A stretch of 64,000 nucleotides of DNA from Flavobacteriaceae bacterium PS02334 (GCA_029959295.1 JASCOH010000006.1:124001-188000), one strand, 5' to 3'. Positions 34,453 through 43,054 are shown, counted from the stretch's first letter. Numbers and translations are program-made. Notes: a model not told the origin generated them from the letters alone.

Positions 34453-35841
34453 ATGGAAAATAAAAATGGAAATATGTTAGATTCTTTAAAAAAAGAGGTA
34501 ACACTTTTAGAACTTTTTAGCGGTATAGGTGGTTTTTCAGAAGGTTTTATTCGAGCTGGATATACATTAAAAAATCATTTTTTTAGCGAAGTTGATAATC
34601 ACGCAATAGCTAATTACAAGTACAATTATAAAAACGCAAAATATGTCGGATCAGTTAAAAATGTTCGAGGAATCATCAGAACTATCGAAAACATCGGGAG
34701 TACTAAGCTCATTATTACTTTCGGAAGTCCTTGCCAAGATTTTAGTTTGGCTGGAAAAGGACTTGGGCTTGATGGAAATAAATCATCCCTTATCAAATAT
34801 GCCATATTTCTTATCAAATGGCTTAAACCTGACGTTTTTATCTGGGAAAATGTTAAAGGAGCTTTCTCCACAAATGATGGCGCAGACTATTGGGCGATTA
34901 TCCAAGCCTTTGCCAACCTTAATGGTTACGGATTTGAACAGCAATTGCTTAATACTTCATGGTTTCTACCCCAAAATAGAGAGCGGATTTACATTGTCGG
35001 ACATCTTACAGGAAGAAGTGAGCCAGGAATATTTCCTTTCACAGAATCAGATGAATTACATTTTGAAAGAAACAGCAAGGTCACAAGTAACATTGCATCA
35101 ACTTTAAATGCAAATGACAATAAATCTTGGGTTGGAAATTTTATCAGTAAAGAGAACCATTCTAATTGGAAATGCGGATTTGACATTCACGCAAAGAATG
35201 ATGAAAAATATGCAGCCAAGAAGGGTGGCATAAAAAAACTTGGAAGTTTGAACTCTAGTCAAGATGGAGCTGTGTTCTCACTTGAAGGTGATTCCCAAAT
35301 ACTAAGTGCGGGTCACGGAAATGTTCCTAAGATTCAAATAAAGGCTAATACTGCAAATGGATTTCAAGAGGCAAAAGAAGGAGATAGTATCAATTTATCA
35401 AACCCAAATTCAAAAACCAGAAGAGGAAGAGTTGGAAATGGAGTTGCAAACACATTAGATACTTCAAGCAATCAAGGTGTAGTTGTCGGTGACTTCAGAA
35501 GTGATGAAGGGTTCAGAGAAAGAAAAGACGGAAACAGTTCAACTCTTCAAGCAAGTGCTAGGGAATATTCAAGCGGATCACCGATTTTAAAAATAAATTC
35601 AAATATTAGAAGATTAACTGAAATTGAATGCGAGAGGCTCCAGGGGTTTTCGGATAATTGGACAAAATATGGAATTTATCAAAAACAAGTTTGGATTAAT
35701 AAAAAGGAGAAAACTTATGAAATCGTCGAAAATCTTAGAGAGATTCCAAAAACTCAGCGATATAAAATGTGCGGCAATGCTGTAACGGTTATTGTTGTGC
35801 ATGCTATTGCATCAAAATTAAAATTACTAAACACTAAATAA
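34453..35841 (+). CDS. C5-cytosine DNA methyltransferase
   Basis: 462 residues with all main motifs: FSGIGG (22-27), catalytic GSPCQDFS with Cys94, ENVKG (132-136), QNRERIYIVG (174-183) and the C-terminal GNAVTV. The target-recognition region (about 195-400) is long and made of short N/S/G-rich repeats, common in phage members. No restriction enzyme is encoded nearby, so it probably protects phage DNA from host restriction. It follows the helicase-MTase fusion by 6 nt. Confidence 0.85.
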   Translation: MENKNGNMLDSLKKEVTLLELFSGIGGFSEGFIRAGYTLKNHFFSEVDNHAIANYKYNYKNAKYVGSVKNVRGIIRTIENIGSTKLIITFGSPCQDFSLAGKGLGLDGNKSSLIKYAIFLIKWLKPDVFIWENVKGAFSTNDGADYWAIIQAFANLNGYGFEQQLLNTSWFLPQNRERIYIVGHLTGRSEPGIFPFTESDELHFERNSKVTSNIASTLNANDNKSWVGNFISKENHSNWKCGFDIHAKNDEKYAAKKGGIKKLGSLNSSQDGAVFSLEGDSQILSAGHGNVPKIQIKANTANGFQEAKEGDSINLSNPNSKTRRGRVGNGVANTLDTSSNQGVVVGDFRSDEGFRERKDGNSSTLQASAREYSSGSPILKINSNIRRLTEIECERLQGFSDNWTKYGIYQKQVWINKKEKTYEIVENLREIPKTQRYKMCGNAVTVIVVHAIASKLKLLNTK

Positions 35842-35848
35842 ATAAATT

Positions 35849-36967
35849 ATGAAATTCATCTTAAACAGTAAAACTTTACTAGAAAAGTTACTATTGCTAA
35901 ACGGAGTTATCAACTCAAAAAGCACACTTCCAATCCTTGAAAATTTTCTTTTCGAAATTGATGGAAAGTCTTTGAAGCTGACGGCTTCAGATTTGGAAAC
36001 AACAATGATCACCGAACTCGAAATTGATTCCGAGATTAAAACAGGAGTTGCAATAAATGCCAGAATCATTATTGAAATTTTAAAAACATTGCCGGAACAG
36101 CCTCTGACTTTTACAATACAAAGTTCCAGCAATACAATTGAAATGAGTTCTAGTTCTGGTAAATATGCTCTAGCGTATGCAAATGCAGATGAATTTCCAA
36201 AATCAATTCAGGTTGAGGATCCTGCAAAGATACTTATCCCTTCAAAAGTATTAGGAACTGCAATCAGCAAAACGCTTTTCGCAACCGGGAGCGATGACCT
36301 TAGGCCAATGATGGCTGGCGTATTTTTTAAATTTTCACCAGAAGGATTTGTTTTCGTTGCAACTGACGCTCATAAATTGGTAAAATATATGCGTAAGGAT
36401 ATGACTGCACATCAGGAAGCAGAATTCATTATGCCTAAGAAACCGCTAGGAATCTTAAAAGGGATTTTAGGTAATGCCAGTGAGAACGTTGTAATCGAAT
36501 TCAACAATTCAAATGCCACATTTAGGCTTGAAAAGTTTGAATTGACCTGCAGGCTTATTGATGCAAAATATCCGAATTATGAAGCGGTTATCCCTAAAGA
36601 AAATCCAAACAGATTACTGATCAACAGAACTCAATTTCTTAATTCAGTTAAATGCGTGGCCCTTTTTTCGAATAAAACAACTCATCAGGTAGCCCTTAGC
36701 CTTGGCGGCAACGAATTGAACATTTTTGCAGAAGATGTCGATTACTCCAATAAAGCTGACGAGCGCATTTCATGCAATTATTCTGGGGATGAAATGAAAA
36801 TCGGTTTCAATTCCAGATTTCTAATTGAAATGCTAGGCAACTTGCAATCGGAAGAAGTACAGCTGGAAATGTCTTTTCCAAATAGAGCCGGAATTCTTTC
36901 GCCGACTGATGGAAACGATGAAGGCGAGCTTATCACAATGCTTTGTATGCCTGTAGTTTTAAAATAA
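35849..36967 (+). CDS. dnaN: DNA polymerase sliding clamp (beta subunit)
   Basis: 372 residues, full length for a bacterial beta clamp. The start KFILNSKTLLEKLLLLNGVI, the phrase LPILENFLFEI, and the typical C-terminus MLCMPVVLK are visible, and three clamp domains fit the length. No DNA polymerase is encoded in the window. The phage clamp probably recruits host polymerase III or other clamp-binding proteins to phage DNA. The gene starts 7 nt after the cytosine methyltransferase gene. Confidence 0.9.
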   Translation: MKFILNSKTLLEKLLLLNGVINSKSTLPILENFLFEIDGKSLKLTASDLETTMITELEIDSEIKTGVAINARIIIEILKTLPEQPLTFTIQSSSNTIEMSSSSGKYALAYANADEFPKSIQVEDPAKILIPSKVLGTAISKTLFATGSDDLRPMMAGVFFKFSPEGFVFVATDAHKLVKYMRKDMTAHQEAEFIMPKKPLGILKGILGNASENVVIEFNNSNATFRLEKFELTCRLIDAKYPNYEAVIPKENPNRLLINRTQFLNSVKCVALFSNKTTHQVALSLGGNELNIFAEDVDYSNKADERISCNYSGDEMKIGFNSRFLIEMLGNLQSEEVQLEMSFPNRAGILSPTDGNDEGELITMLCMPVVLK

Positions 36968-36973
36968 TAACCA

Positions 36974-37007
36974 GTTCACGTTTTCGCCAAAAACCGGAAA
37001 CGTGAAC
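36974..37007 (+). other. Hairpin after dnaN
   Basis: GTTCACGTTT (36974-36983) and AAACGTGAAC (36998-37007) form 10-bp arms around 14 nt. An A-run, not a T-run, follows on the plus strand, so it is not a typical terminator. It may stabilise the clamp mRNA or be a protein-binding site. Confidence 0.5.
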
Positions 37008-37021
37008 ATAAAAAAAATCAT

Positions 37022-37615
37022 ATGAAAATATTTTATTACCAGCCGATAGTGAAAACTATTGCGGCAAACAGATCCGAAAGATTAGGAGCACAAGCAACAA
37101 CAAAATATTGGGCGGAAGATAATCCGGCAATGAAAATTGAGATAACGCAAAACGGTAAAACAATCATTGAGGCACAAGAAAAACTTAAAATATTTCTATC
37201 TCATGGAAAATATGAAATAGTTGAATTACCGTGCGAGTATTATTTATGTTCAAAAGCTGTAATTGATTTTTTCAAGCCTTTCGAAGTGTCAAAACCAATT
37301 ATCAGCGGTTACGATTGGGATAAAGATGATTCGTATTTTGTAGCGTGGTTAAATTTTGTTGAAGTGGATACTTACTACAACAGTGAATTTATTTCAGCAT
37401 CTGACTTACAAGACTTCTCATGTTGGGAATGTGTAGAAGGTACTATGGAGGTTGATAAGATTTCGCTTTCTAAAGCTAGAAAAAACGGGTTTTATGTTGA
37501 AATGGAAAATAAAGTTGGACTGACATTGGATAAGAACAGGGCAATGGTTATACGTAACATGGCAGATTATCGAAGTATTACATCGGTTGAGCTTATCAAT
37601 TTAATTTATAAATAA
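37022..37615 (+). CDS. Unknown phage protein next to DUF5131 gene
   Basis: 197 residues, acidic, aromatic-rich (SGYDWDKDDSYFVAWLNF). It overlaps the DUF5131 start by 1 nt, so the two are probably coupled. No membrane segment or nucleotide-binding motif seen. Unknown. Confidence 0.55.
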   Translation: MKIFYYQPIVKTIAANRSERLGAQATTKYWAEDNPAMKIEITQNGKTIIEAQEKLKIFLSHGKYEIVELPCEYYLCSKAVIDFFKPFEVSKPIISGYDWDKDDSYFVAWLNFVEVDTYYNSEFISASDLQDFSCWECVEGTMEVDKISLSKARKNGFYVEMENKVGLTLDKNRAMVIRNMADYRSITSVELINLIYK

Positions 37616-38415
37616 TGGCTGAAACAAGTAAAATACAATGGACGGATGCAACATGGAATATTGCCAGAGGTTGCAGCAAGGTAGATGCAGACTGCAAATT
37701 TTGCTACATGTATCGTGATGCGAATCGATTTAAGTTTGATGCCCGCCAAATCATTCGAACAAAATCAGTTTTCAATCTTCCTTTAAAATTAAAGGAACCT
37801 TCGAAAATTTTCACCTCATCTCTCACAGATGTTTTCCACGAAGAAATAGATTCTTTCCGAGATGAGATGTGGGATATTATCAGAAAGTGCCCACAGCATA
37901 CATTCCAGATATTGACCAAAAGACCAGAAAGAATAAATGATCACTTGCCATCTGATTGGGGTGAAGGGTGGGACAACGTCTGGCTCGGAACTTCTGTCGG
38001 AAGTGATGCGGGAATGCAAAGGGCTATCGATTTGTGTGATGTTGAAACTAAAGTTCGATTTCTTTCACTGGAACCACTTCACGGAGAGGTAAATCTGAAA
38101 GTTGTAAAAAAATATTTTGAAGAATTACAAGACAGTTTATTCATTCTTCCTGCTTTTGATTGGGTAATTGTAGGAGGCGAGAGCGGAAACGAAAACGGGA
38201 AGTATAAATACAGACCGTGTCAACTTGCTTGGATAGAAAAAATTGTAAAAGACTGCGAGCTCGAAAGAATTCCAGTTTTTGTAAAACAGTTAGGAACTCA
38301 TCTCGCAAAAGAGATGGGACTTAAAGACCGACATGGCGGTAACATTGAAGAATTTCCAGAACATTTAAAAATTAGACAATTTCCAAAAACAAAACAATGG
38401 CAACACTTACTATAA
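37615..38415 (+). CDS. DUF5131 (phage Gp37/Gp68) radical-SAM-like protein
   Basis: 266 residues. The N-terminus SKIQWTDATWNIARGCSKVD followed by C-K-F-C gives three cysteines spaced C-x6-C-x2-C, with typical KRPERI and VGGESG blocks later. This is the DUF5131 family, common in phages and plasmids. The Cys cluster suggests an iron-sulphur/radical-SAM-type chemistry, though the spacing differs from the classical C-x3-C-x2-C. Substrate unknown; DNA or tRNA modification or repair is possible. Confidence 0.75.
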   Translation: MAETSKIQWTDATWNIARGCSKVDADCKFCYMYRDANRFKFDARQIIRTKSVFNLPLKLKEPSKIFTSSLTDVFHEEIDSFRDEMWDIIRKCPQHTFQILTKRPERINDHLPSDWGEGWDNVWLGTSVGSDAGMQRAIDLCDVETKVRFLSLEPLHGEVNLKVVKKYFEELQDSLFILPAFDWVIVGGESGNENGKYKYRPCQLAWIEKIVKDCELERIPVFVKQLGTHLAKEMGLKDRHGGNIEEFPEHLKIRQFPKTKQWQHLL

Positions 38416-38675
38416 AATTAGAAGAAAGCAAAACCGAATCAAAAGGGATTCTTATGATTGAATGTACGAACGACATAGCAGAAAGCATTATTGTCGATAC
38501 CGAGGATTGGTTTGCTGATGATATAAAAAACACCGGAGGAATAATACCAGGAGAATTTACAACCAAAATTCAAATGATTCTAACGGATCCTGATAAAATA
38601 AACCATATGAGAAAGTGGCTTGGATTCAAGCTTAAAGAAACGCTTGGAATAGAAAACCCAAAAACCTCAAAGTAA
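38397..38675 (+). CDS. Small early protein
   Basis: 92 residues; overlaps the DUF5131 gene by 19 nt and the next start by 1 nt. Mixed alpha/beta, with a basic C-terminus. Not recognised. Confidence 0.5.
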   Translation: MATLTIKLEESKTESKGILMIECTNDIAESIIVDTEDWFADDIKNTGGIIPGEFTTKIQMILTDPDKINHMRKWLGFKLKETLGIENPKTSK

Positions 38676-38899
38676 TGGAAGCAAATACAAAAGCAAAATA
38701 TTTATTAAATCTTTTCAATCCTATTGCTCTAAAAAGCGACAATGATAAATCTCGCGCTGGAGAGTATAACGCTAAACAAAGTGCGCTTTTATTAGCTGAA
38801 GAAATGCTAAACGAATTATCAGATTTGCCCCGAATCCCCTACAACGAAAGACGGGAAAAATACTGGCAGGAAGTAACGAAAGAAATTCACAAAATTTAA
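38675..38899 (+). CDS. Small early protein
   Basis: 74 residues, helical, charged. It starts on the last base of the previous stop. Not recognised. Confidence 0.5.
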   Translation: MEANTKAKYLLNLFNPIALKSDNDKSRAGEYNAKQSALLLAEEMLNELSDLPRIPYNERREKYWQEVTKEIHKI

Positions 38900-38910
38900 A
38901 CCTCAGCATT

Positions 38911-39045
38911 ATGAAGAAAAAAACAATAATAAAGGCAATTAGTGCTCTTTCAAAAGTTGTAGAAGCAAATAAAGGACTGTTAGGGACTGAAAGAGTTTCT
39001 AGAGAAGCAAACGAGATGATTTCGGAACTTATAAAAAAAATATAG
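38911..39045 (+). CDS. Small peptide
   Basis: 44 residues from ATG 38911, basic N-terminus (MKKKTIIKAI), helical. Part of a densely packed chain of tiny genes. Not recognised. Confidence 0.45.
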   Translation: MKKKTIIKAISALSKVVEANKGLLGTERVSREANEMISELIKKI

Positions 39046-39046
39046 T

Positions 39047-39142
39047 ATGACACATTTCACTTTAATGGAATTCATTTACGGATTCATAATATTCTGCGTG
39101 CTGATTGCACTATTGGAACAACTATTTAAAAAAGGAAGATGA
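39047..39142 (+). CDS. Single-pass membrane micropeptide
   Basis: 31 residues from ATG 39047, one hydrophobic helix (FIYGFIIFCVLIALLEQLF) and a basic end. It overlaps the ASCH gene start by 1 nt (or 4 nt if that gene starts at 39139). Translation not proven. Confidence 0.4.
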   Translation: MTHFTLMEFIYGFIIFCVLIALLEQLFKKGR

Positions 39143-39711
39143 TGAAAGCATTATCAATAAAACAGCCGTGGGCGAGCCTAATTGCTCACGGTATCAAAGA
39201 TGTGGAAAACAGAACTTGGAAAACAAAGTTTCGCGGGAAAATATTTATCCATGCTTCGGCGAAAAAAGTAGAACTAAATGTGATGAAAATATTAAATGAG
39301 AAAAATATGCTGGATGCTATATCTGAGAAGCAGTATTTCTTTTTATTAAATGACACTGTTAGATCTGCAATCATTGGAGAAGTTGAAATAGTTGACTGTG
39401 TTATCAATCATGAAAGTATTTGGGCAGAAAAGGGATTTAATTATGCATCATGGGATGGAACTGGATACAAAGAGGTTTATAACTGGGTTCTGGCAAATCC
39501 TGTTTTGTACGATAAGCCAATCCTAAATGTTAAAGGAAAGCTAAGTTTTTGGGAACCCGATATTGATATTGTGGAATGCATCGGATGTTCAGGCAAATTC
39601 AATTTTGAAGAAATGGAGCAAGATGATGCAAGTGAAAACTATTGCAATGAATGCTGGGAAGTTTTATCTCCTATTATGGCACAAGAAGCGAGAGAATGTA
39701 GGGAAAACTAA
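39142..39711 (+). CDS. ASCH-domain protein with C-terminal zinc ribbon
   Basis: 189 residues from ATG 39142 (an ATG one codon upstream at 39139 is possible). The ASCH domain is clear: LSIKQPWASLIAHGIKDVEN, then RTWKTKFRG and IFIHASAKK. ASCH domains bind RNA or modified nucleotides, and a relative, YqfB, is an N4-acetylcytidine amidohydrolase. The C-terminal 40 residues carry two CxxC pairs (CIGC, CNEC), a zinc ribbon. Possibly acts on RNA during infection. Confidence 0.7.
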   Translation: MKALSIKQPWASLIAHGIKDVENRTWKTKFRGKIFIHASAKKVELNVMKILNEKNMLDAISEKQYFFLLNDTVRSAIIGEVEIVDCVINHESIWAEKGFNYASWDGTGYKEVYNWVLANPVLYDKPILNVKGKLSFWEPDIDIVECIGCSGKFNFEEMEQDDASENYCNECWEVLSPIMAQEARECREN

Positions 39712-39782
39712 ATTTAGAAAGTATAGTAAAATCAATACTTCAGTCTACTTCTTACACAGGCTGGAGACAAAACAATTTGATC

Positions 39783-40136
39783 ATGGATGAAGAAACAAAA
39801 CAAAAATTAAAAGAAGCCGGACGTGAAGATTTAATAGAAATCTTCGAGATCAATCAAAGCGGTTATGCGGGGGTATTATCAAATGGAAATATTGTTGACA
39901 GGAGAATATTCCCTGAAGCAATTGCAGTTCAAAAGAATTCTATGTTTGGAATACCAGAACCTAAAGATTTGATTGGGATGGAAGCAGGTGAAACTTGTAA
40001 TCGGGATGGATGCAAAGGCGTTATTGCATTAAAAGATAAAGATCCTTGTTATTGCCATATAATAGCGCCATGCAGTTCATGTTGCCAAAATTATGAGTAT
40101 TGTCCAGAATGTGGATATGAACCAGATCAACCTTAG
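39783..40136 (+). CDS. Cysteine-rich zinc-binding early protein
   Basis: 117 residues from ATG 39783; the open frame begins at a TTG at 39777. The C-terminal half holds ten cysteines in pairs (CNRDGC, CYC, CSSCC, CPEC), a probable double zinc site. Not recognised. Confidence 0.55.
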   Translation: MDEETKQKLKEAGREDLIEIFEINQSGYAGVLSNGNIVDRRIFPEAIAVQKNSMFGIPEPKDLIGMEAGETCNRDGCKGVIALKDKDPCYCHIIAPCSSCCQNYEYCPECGYEPDQP

Positions 40137-40192
40137 TATTTAATCTGTAAATAAATATAAACCCGATTGCAAGGATAAGTGCTACTAATATT

Positions 40193-40351
40193 ATGAAAAA
40201 AATAAGACAAATATTTTTGGATTTTCCACATGTATCGGAAATCAAGATTATAGATTCAGGAGAAACTATTAAATGCAAAACAAATAATGGAGGAATCTAT
40301 TTGTGTACAACATTCAAAGAGCTCAAGAGAGAATTAAAAAAAGATTATTAA
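40193..40351 (+). CDS. Small early protein
   Basis: 52 residues from ATG 40193, basic at both ends, a beta-rich centre (VSEIKIIDSGETIKC). Not recognised. Confidence 0.45.
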   Translation: MKKIRQIFLDFPHVSEIKIIDSGETIKCKTNNGGIYLCTTFKELKRELKKDY

Positions 40352-40368
40352 TGTAATTCAAAAATATT

Positions 40369-40551
40369 ATGAAACCAAAATTTATCAAAGTAACCGATAA
40401 AAGAGGAACTGACATTGTTGAAGGAGAAGTGAAGCCAGGGAAAGTATTTTCAATTAAAAGATTTATTTGTACAGTTCAGTCGCAGGAAACCGAAAAGGAA
40501 ACTCAAGAGGTTGCTGATTTAATTGTGGATGCTCTTAATGCTCATGGATAG
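40369..40551 (+). CDS. Small early protein
   Basis: 60 residues, basic N-terminal half, acidic end. It overlaps the next gene by 8 nt. Not recognised. Confidence 0.5.
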   Translation: MKPKFIKVTDKRGTDIVEGEVKPGKVFSIKRFICTVQSQETEKETQEVADLIVDALNAHG

Positions 40552-40906
40552 CGAAGAAGAAGCCATCAAAGAACTGATGGAGATGTCACGGGAGCAACTT
40601 GACTTGGTCCCGTTTGATACGCTGAAATGGATTTGCGGTTTTAAAAAATGCAACTGCCATACGAAAATTAGAGATTATGGATTGGGCGATTTATTTTATC
40701 ATCCAAAAATGGCAACACTTCCAAATTTCTTTAATCCTTTTAATGTTTTTTTCGTTTGCGGCAAGCATTGGAAATTTTACAATAAGCTTGTTAAGATTTA
40801 CGGGCAAAGGAAAACAATCAATAAAGTTATCGATTTGGAGAAAGAACGATTAATACCGATTATTAAAAATGATGAACGAAAGAAAAATACAAAGCGCCCT
40901 TTTTAA
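40544..40906 (+). CDS. Small early protein with Cys-His cluster
   Basis: 120 residues from ATG 40544; the frame is open to 40523, but the first seven residues (MWMLLML) look like readthrough of the previous gene's other frame. A CGFKKCNCH cluster and a later CGKHW suggest metal binding. It overlaps the next gene by 38 nt. Not recognised. Confidence 0.5.
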   Translation: MDSEEEAIKELMEMSREQLDLVPFDTLKWICGFKKCNCHTKIRDYGLGDLFYHPKMATLPNFFNPFNVFFVCGKHWKFYNKLVKIYGQRKTINKVIDLEKERLIPIIKNDERKKNTKRPF

Positions 40907-41528
40907 AGCATTCCACTCTCATCCTTACAAATTCACAAATGCTTATTATTTCAACAACGAGAGTGACTGGCTTAGTTTTCTTGCATCCGGTTTCTGCTAT
41001 GAAGTCGAAATCAAAATAAGCCGATCAGATTTCAAAGCTGATTTCAAGAAAGAAAAACATGTTGTTCATAAAAGCCATGAATCGAAAGGAAAAACATTTT
41101 TGAGAAAAACTTATGATCAGATAGATGCAAATCCAAGTTGGGATTTTTGTCGCCAATTTCCAGAACTGATTACGTCTCGAGAATATTTCATCAATGAATC
41201 TGTCAGCATAGATAATGAATGGGATTTGCGTCAAGTTGCAAAAATAAGATATCACATGCAACTTTCTTCTGGAATAGAATTCGTGCCAACTGAACAAAAG
41301 ATGCTGCCAAATAAGTTCTTTTATGCTGTTCCAGTCGGATTGATTTCAAAAGAAGAAGTTCCTGATTACGCGGGACTTTTATATGTTGATGAACTAGGAC
41401 GCGTCACCAAAATCAAAGACGGCAAGTTTCTACACAAAGAAAAGCTTGATGTGAAAAAGCTTTTTAGTAAAACTTATTATGTATACGAGAGAGAATTGCT
41501 GAATAAACTCACCCTTAATAACAATTAA
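40869..41528 (+). CDS. Probable PD-(D/E)XK-type nuclease-like protein
   Basis: 219 residues. The segment YEVEIKISRSDFKADFKKEK (about 44-63) has the E-x-K core of PD-(D/E)XK enzymes with a preceding Asp (NESDW), as in MmcB-like DNA repair proteins. The rest is mixed. It is the last gene of the tight early chain and precedes an AT-rich 70-nt gap. Role unknown; nuclease function is inferred from this motif only. Confidence 0.5.
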   Translation: MMNERKIQSALFKAFHSHPYKFTNAYYFNNESDWLSFLASGFCYEVEIKISRSDFKADFKKEKHVVHKSHESKGKTFLRKTYDQIDANPSWDFCRQFPELITSREYFINESVSIDNEWDLRQVAKIRYHMQLSSGIEFVPTEQKMLPNKFFYAVPVGLISKEEVPDYAGLLYVDELGRVTKIKDGKFLHKEKLDVKKLFSKTYYVYERELLNKLTLNNN

Positions 41529-41599
41529 AATTAAATCAAATAGTATTAATTAATATATTTAGCTTTTAATACCCTAATTTAATTACAGATGTGTTTATT

Positions 41600-42367
41600 A
41601 TGAAAAATCTATTTATTAAATATTTTACTCCTGAAACATTAAAAAAAATATTTGCCGGTTTATTTGCTCTTTATGCATTCTTTTGGATAAGAATTGATAG
41701 TTTAGAAGATGAATATGCAACCAATTTAGAAGATGTTAATGAGTTTATAATTAAAGAAAATTCAATTCTAAGTAGAATATATTTAAAAGCAAATAATGAA
41801 AGGATATCCCATCAAAATTGTGAATCATGCAAGGATTCTATAGCATCAGCATATTATATGTTAATAACGAAAAAACCAGTGTTTACATCCAAAGTTTATG
41901 ATAGTATTAAAAGTGTTTTAGTCAATCAAAAATATCATCTCAATGATTGCATTGATAAAATATATAAATTTGAGAGTGCAAATGATTCAATATTAAAGGT
42001 GGATATGGATTATGTAAAATATTATCGACAACTAAATAATTTAGCAGATAATGGTTTGTTACTTTTAAAAGATCATAAAAATAATTATGATCAAGAAATG
42101 TGGATTGATAGATATAGTGATAGTTTAGTTAATATAACAAAACATTTGTCGTTTAAGTTAGAACAAATAAATGGTCAAAGGCAAACCGATAGCCTTAGGA
42201 ATATTAAAATAGATAACGAATATAAAGCGAAAATAACTAAGACAGAGTTGGTTAATGATAAAATCTGGTTGTTTAAATTGTATCGACTGCTTATAATCTC
42301 AACGATAGTTATTTTGGTTATCATGACTATTAATTATTCTAAAAACACAGAAAATGTTGAAAGTTGA
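41600..42367 (+). CDS. Membrane protein with periplasmic helical domain
   Basis: 255 residues from ATG 41600; a GTG start at 41591 is possible. One transmembrane helix near the N-terminus (about 12-30) and one at the C-terminus (about 228-248), with a long helical, Asn/Lys-rich region of nearly 200 residues between. It has a possible promoter in the AT-rich gap before it (TATATTTA near 41551). Its lower codon-packing and own promoter region mark it as an accessory gene. Exclusion function is conceivable, not shown. Confidence 0.55.
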   Translation: MKNLFIKYFTPETLKKIFAGLFALYAFFWIRIDSLEDEYATNLEDVNEFIIKENSILSRIYLKANNERISHQNCESCKDSIASAYYMLITKKPVFTSKVYDSIKSVLVNQKYHLNDCIDKIYKFESANDSILKVDMDYVKYYRQLNNLADNGLLLLKDHKNNYDQEMWIDRYSDSLVNITKHLSFKLEQINGQRQTDSLRNIKIDNEYKAKITKTELVNDKIWLFKLYRLLIISTIVILVIMTINYSKNTENVES

Positions 42368-42383
42368 AAATTGGCAAATTCAA

Positions 42384-42617
42384 ATGTCGATTATCAAAGA
42401 AATCGCAAAGCAAAAAGGATTTACTGTTCAAGAAATTGCAAATAAATCAGGATTGCTTGCTTCAACTATAAAAAGAGTATTCGATTTAAAATTTGAACCG
42501 CCATTTGAAGTGTTTTTAAAAATTGCTGATGCAATTGAAGCGGAAGTATTATATTCTAAAATAGACGGCAAAATTGAAATACATAATATTCTGCCTAAAA
42601 TAAAACCCCTCACATAG
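42384..42617 (+). CDS. XRE-type HTH protein
   Basis: 77 residues from ATG 42384; the frame extends to 42354, overlapping the membrane-protein gene. HTH: QEIANKSGLLASTIKRVFDL, followed by a helical part. A bidirectional terminator overlaps its stop. It might regulate the divergently read gene at 42633-43004, whose promoter carries a palindrome, or be a late-gene regulator. Confidence 0.65.
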   Translation: MSIIKEIAKQKGFTVQEIANKSGLLASTIKRVFDLKFEPPFEVFLKIADAIEAEVLYSKIDGKIEIHNILPKIKPLT

Positions 42618-42627
42618 AGGGGTTTTT
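42602..42627. terminator. Bidirectional terminator
   Basis: AAAACCCCTC (42602-42611), ACATA, GAGGGGTTTTT (42617-42627). It serves the rightward early unit and the leftward gene ending at 42633. Confidence 0.8.
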
Positions 42628-42632
42628 AAATC

Positions 42633-43004
42633 TTAATTTAAGATTACAAATTGTGAATTACCGTGCTTGTAATCTCTTTTAATACCGTTATCGTCTGTTA
42701 TAAAGAAATGAGTTGAATTTTGCTTTAAAATAGGGTAATCTTTCCCTTTTGTTAAATTAGTGCTTCTGTCGAAAGGACTAACACATTTTGCAATCCCATT
42801 CTTTAAACTTTCGTTTCTTAAAGAAAACTGTTCATTAACTAAATCAGCGTAAATGACTGGAGTTTCTTCGTCCATGTTGACCGTTAAGCCGTCAATTAAG
42901 TATTTGTTTCCATTTACAATTACCTTCCAACCTAACTGAGGAGAATATTCTGAATTATTCTCTCTTGTCAAATCACTTCCATCGATTCTATAAACTATAT
43001 CCAT
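42633..43004 (-). CDS. Leftward accessory protein between early and late regions
   Basis: 123 residues from ATG 43004. The frame is open to 43085, but the predicted promoter lies at 43055-43062, so the longer start is not transcribed. Mixed alpha/beta with no signal peptide or membrane segment; a GWKVIVNGNKYLIDG hairpin-like block is visible. Its orientation opposes all surrounding genes. Unknown; a lysogenically expressed accessory gene is likely. Confidence 0.6.
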   Translation of the reverse strand: MDIVYRIDGSDLTRENNSEYSPQLGWKVIVNGNKYLIDGLTVNMDEETPVIYADLVNEQFSLRNESLKNGIAKCVSPFDRSTNLTKGKDYPILKQNSTHFFITDDNGIKRDYKHGNSQFVILN

Positions 43005-43054
43005 TTTAAATGCCGTATTGCTGTTGCCGCCAGATCTAATTGTTATAACTGGTA

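Noticed and set aside
31801-35841. A restriction-modification system
   Set aside because: Two methyltransferases are present but no recognisable restriction endonuclease. The nearby nuclease-like gene at 31345 is small and belongs to the replication cluster, so orphan methylation is preferred.
42354-42383. Upstream start for the XRE protein at 42354
   Set aside because: It overlaps the end of the membrane-protein gene and adds an unrelated N-terminus before the HTH; ATG 42384 gives the usual family length.
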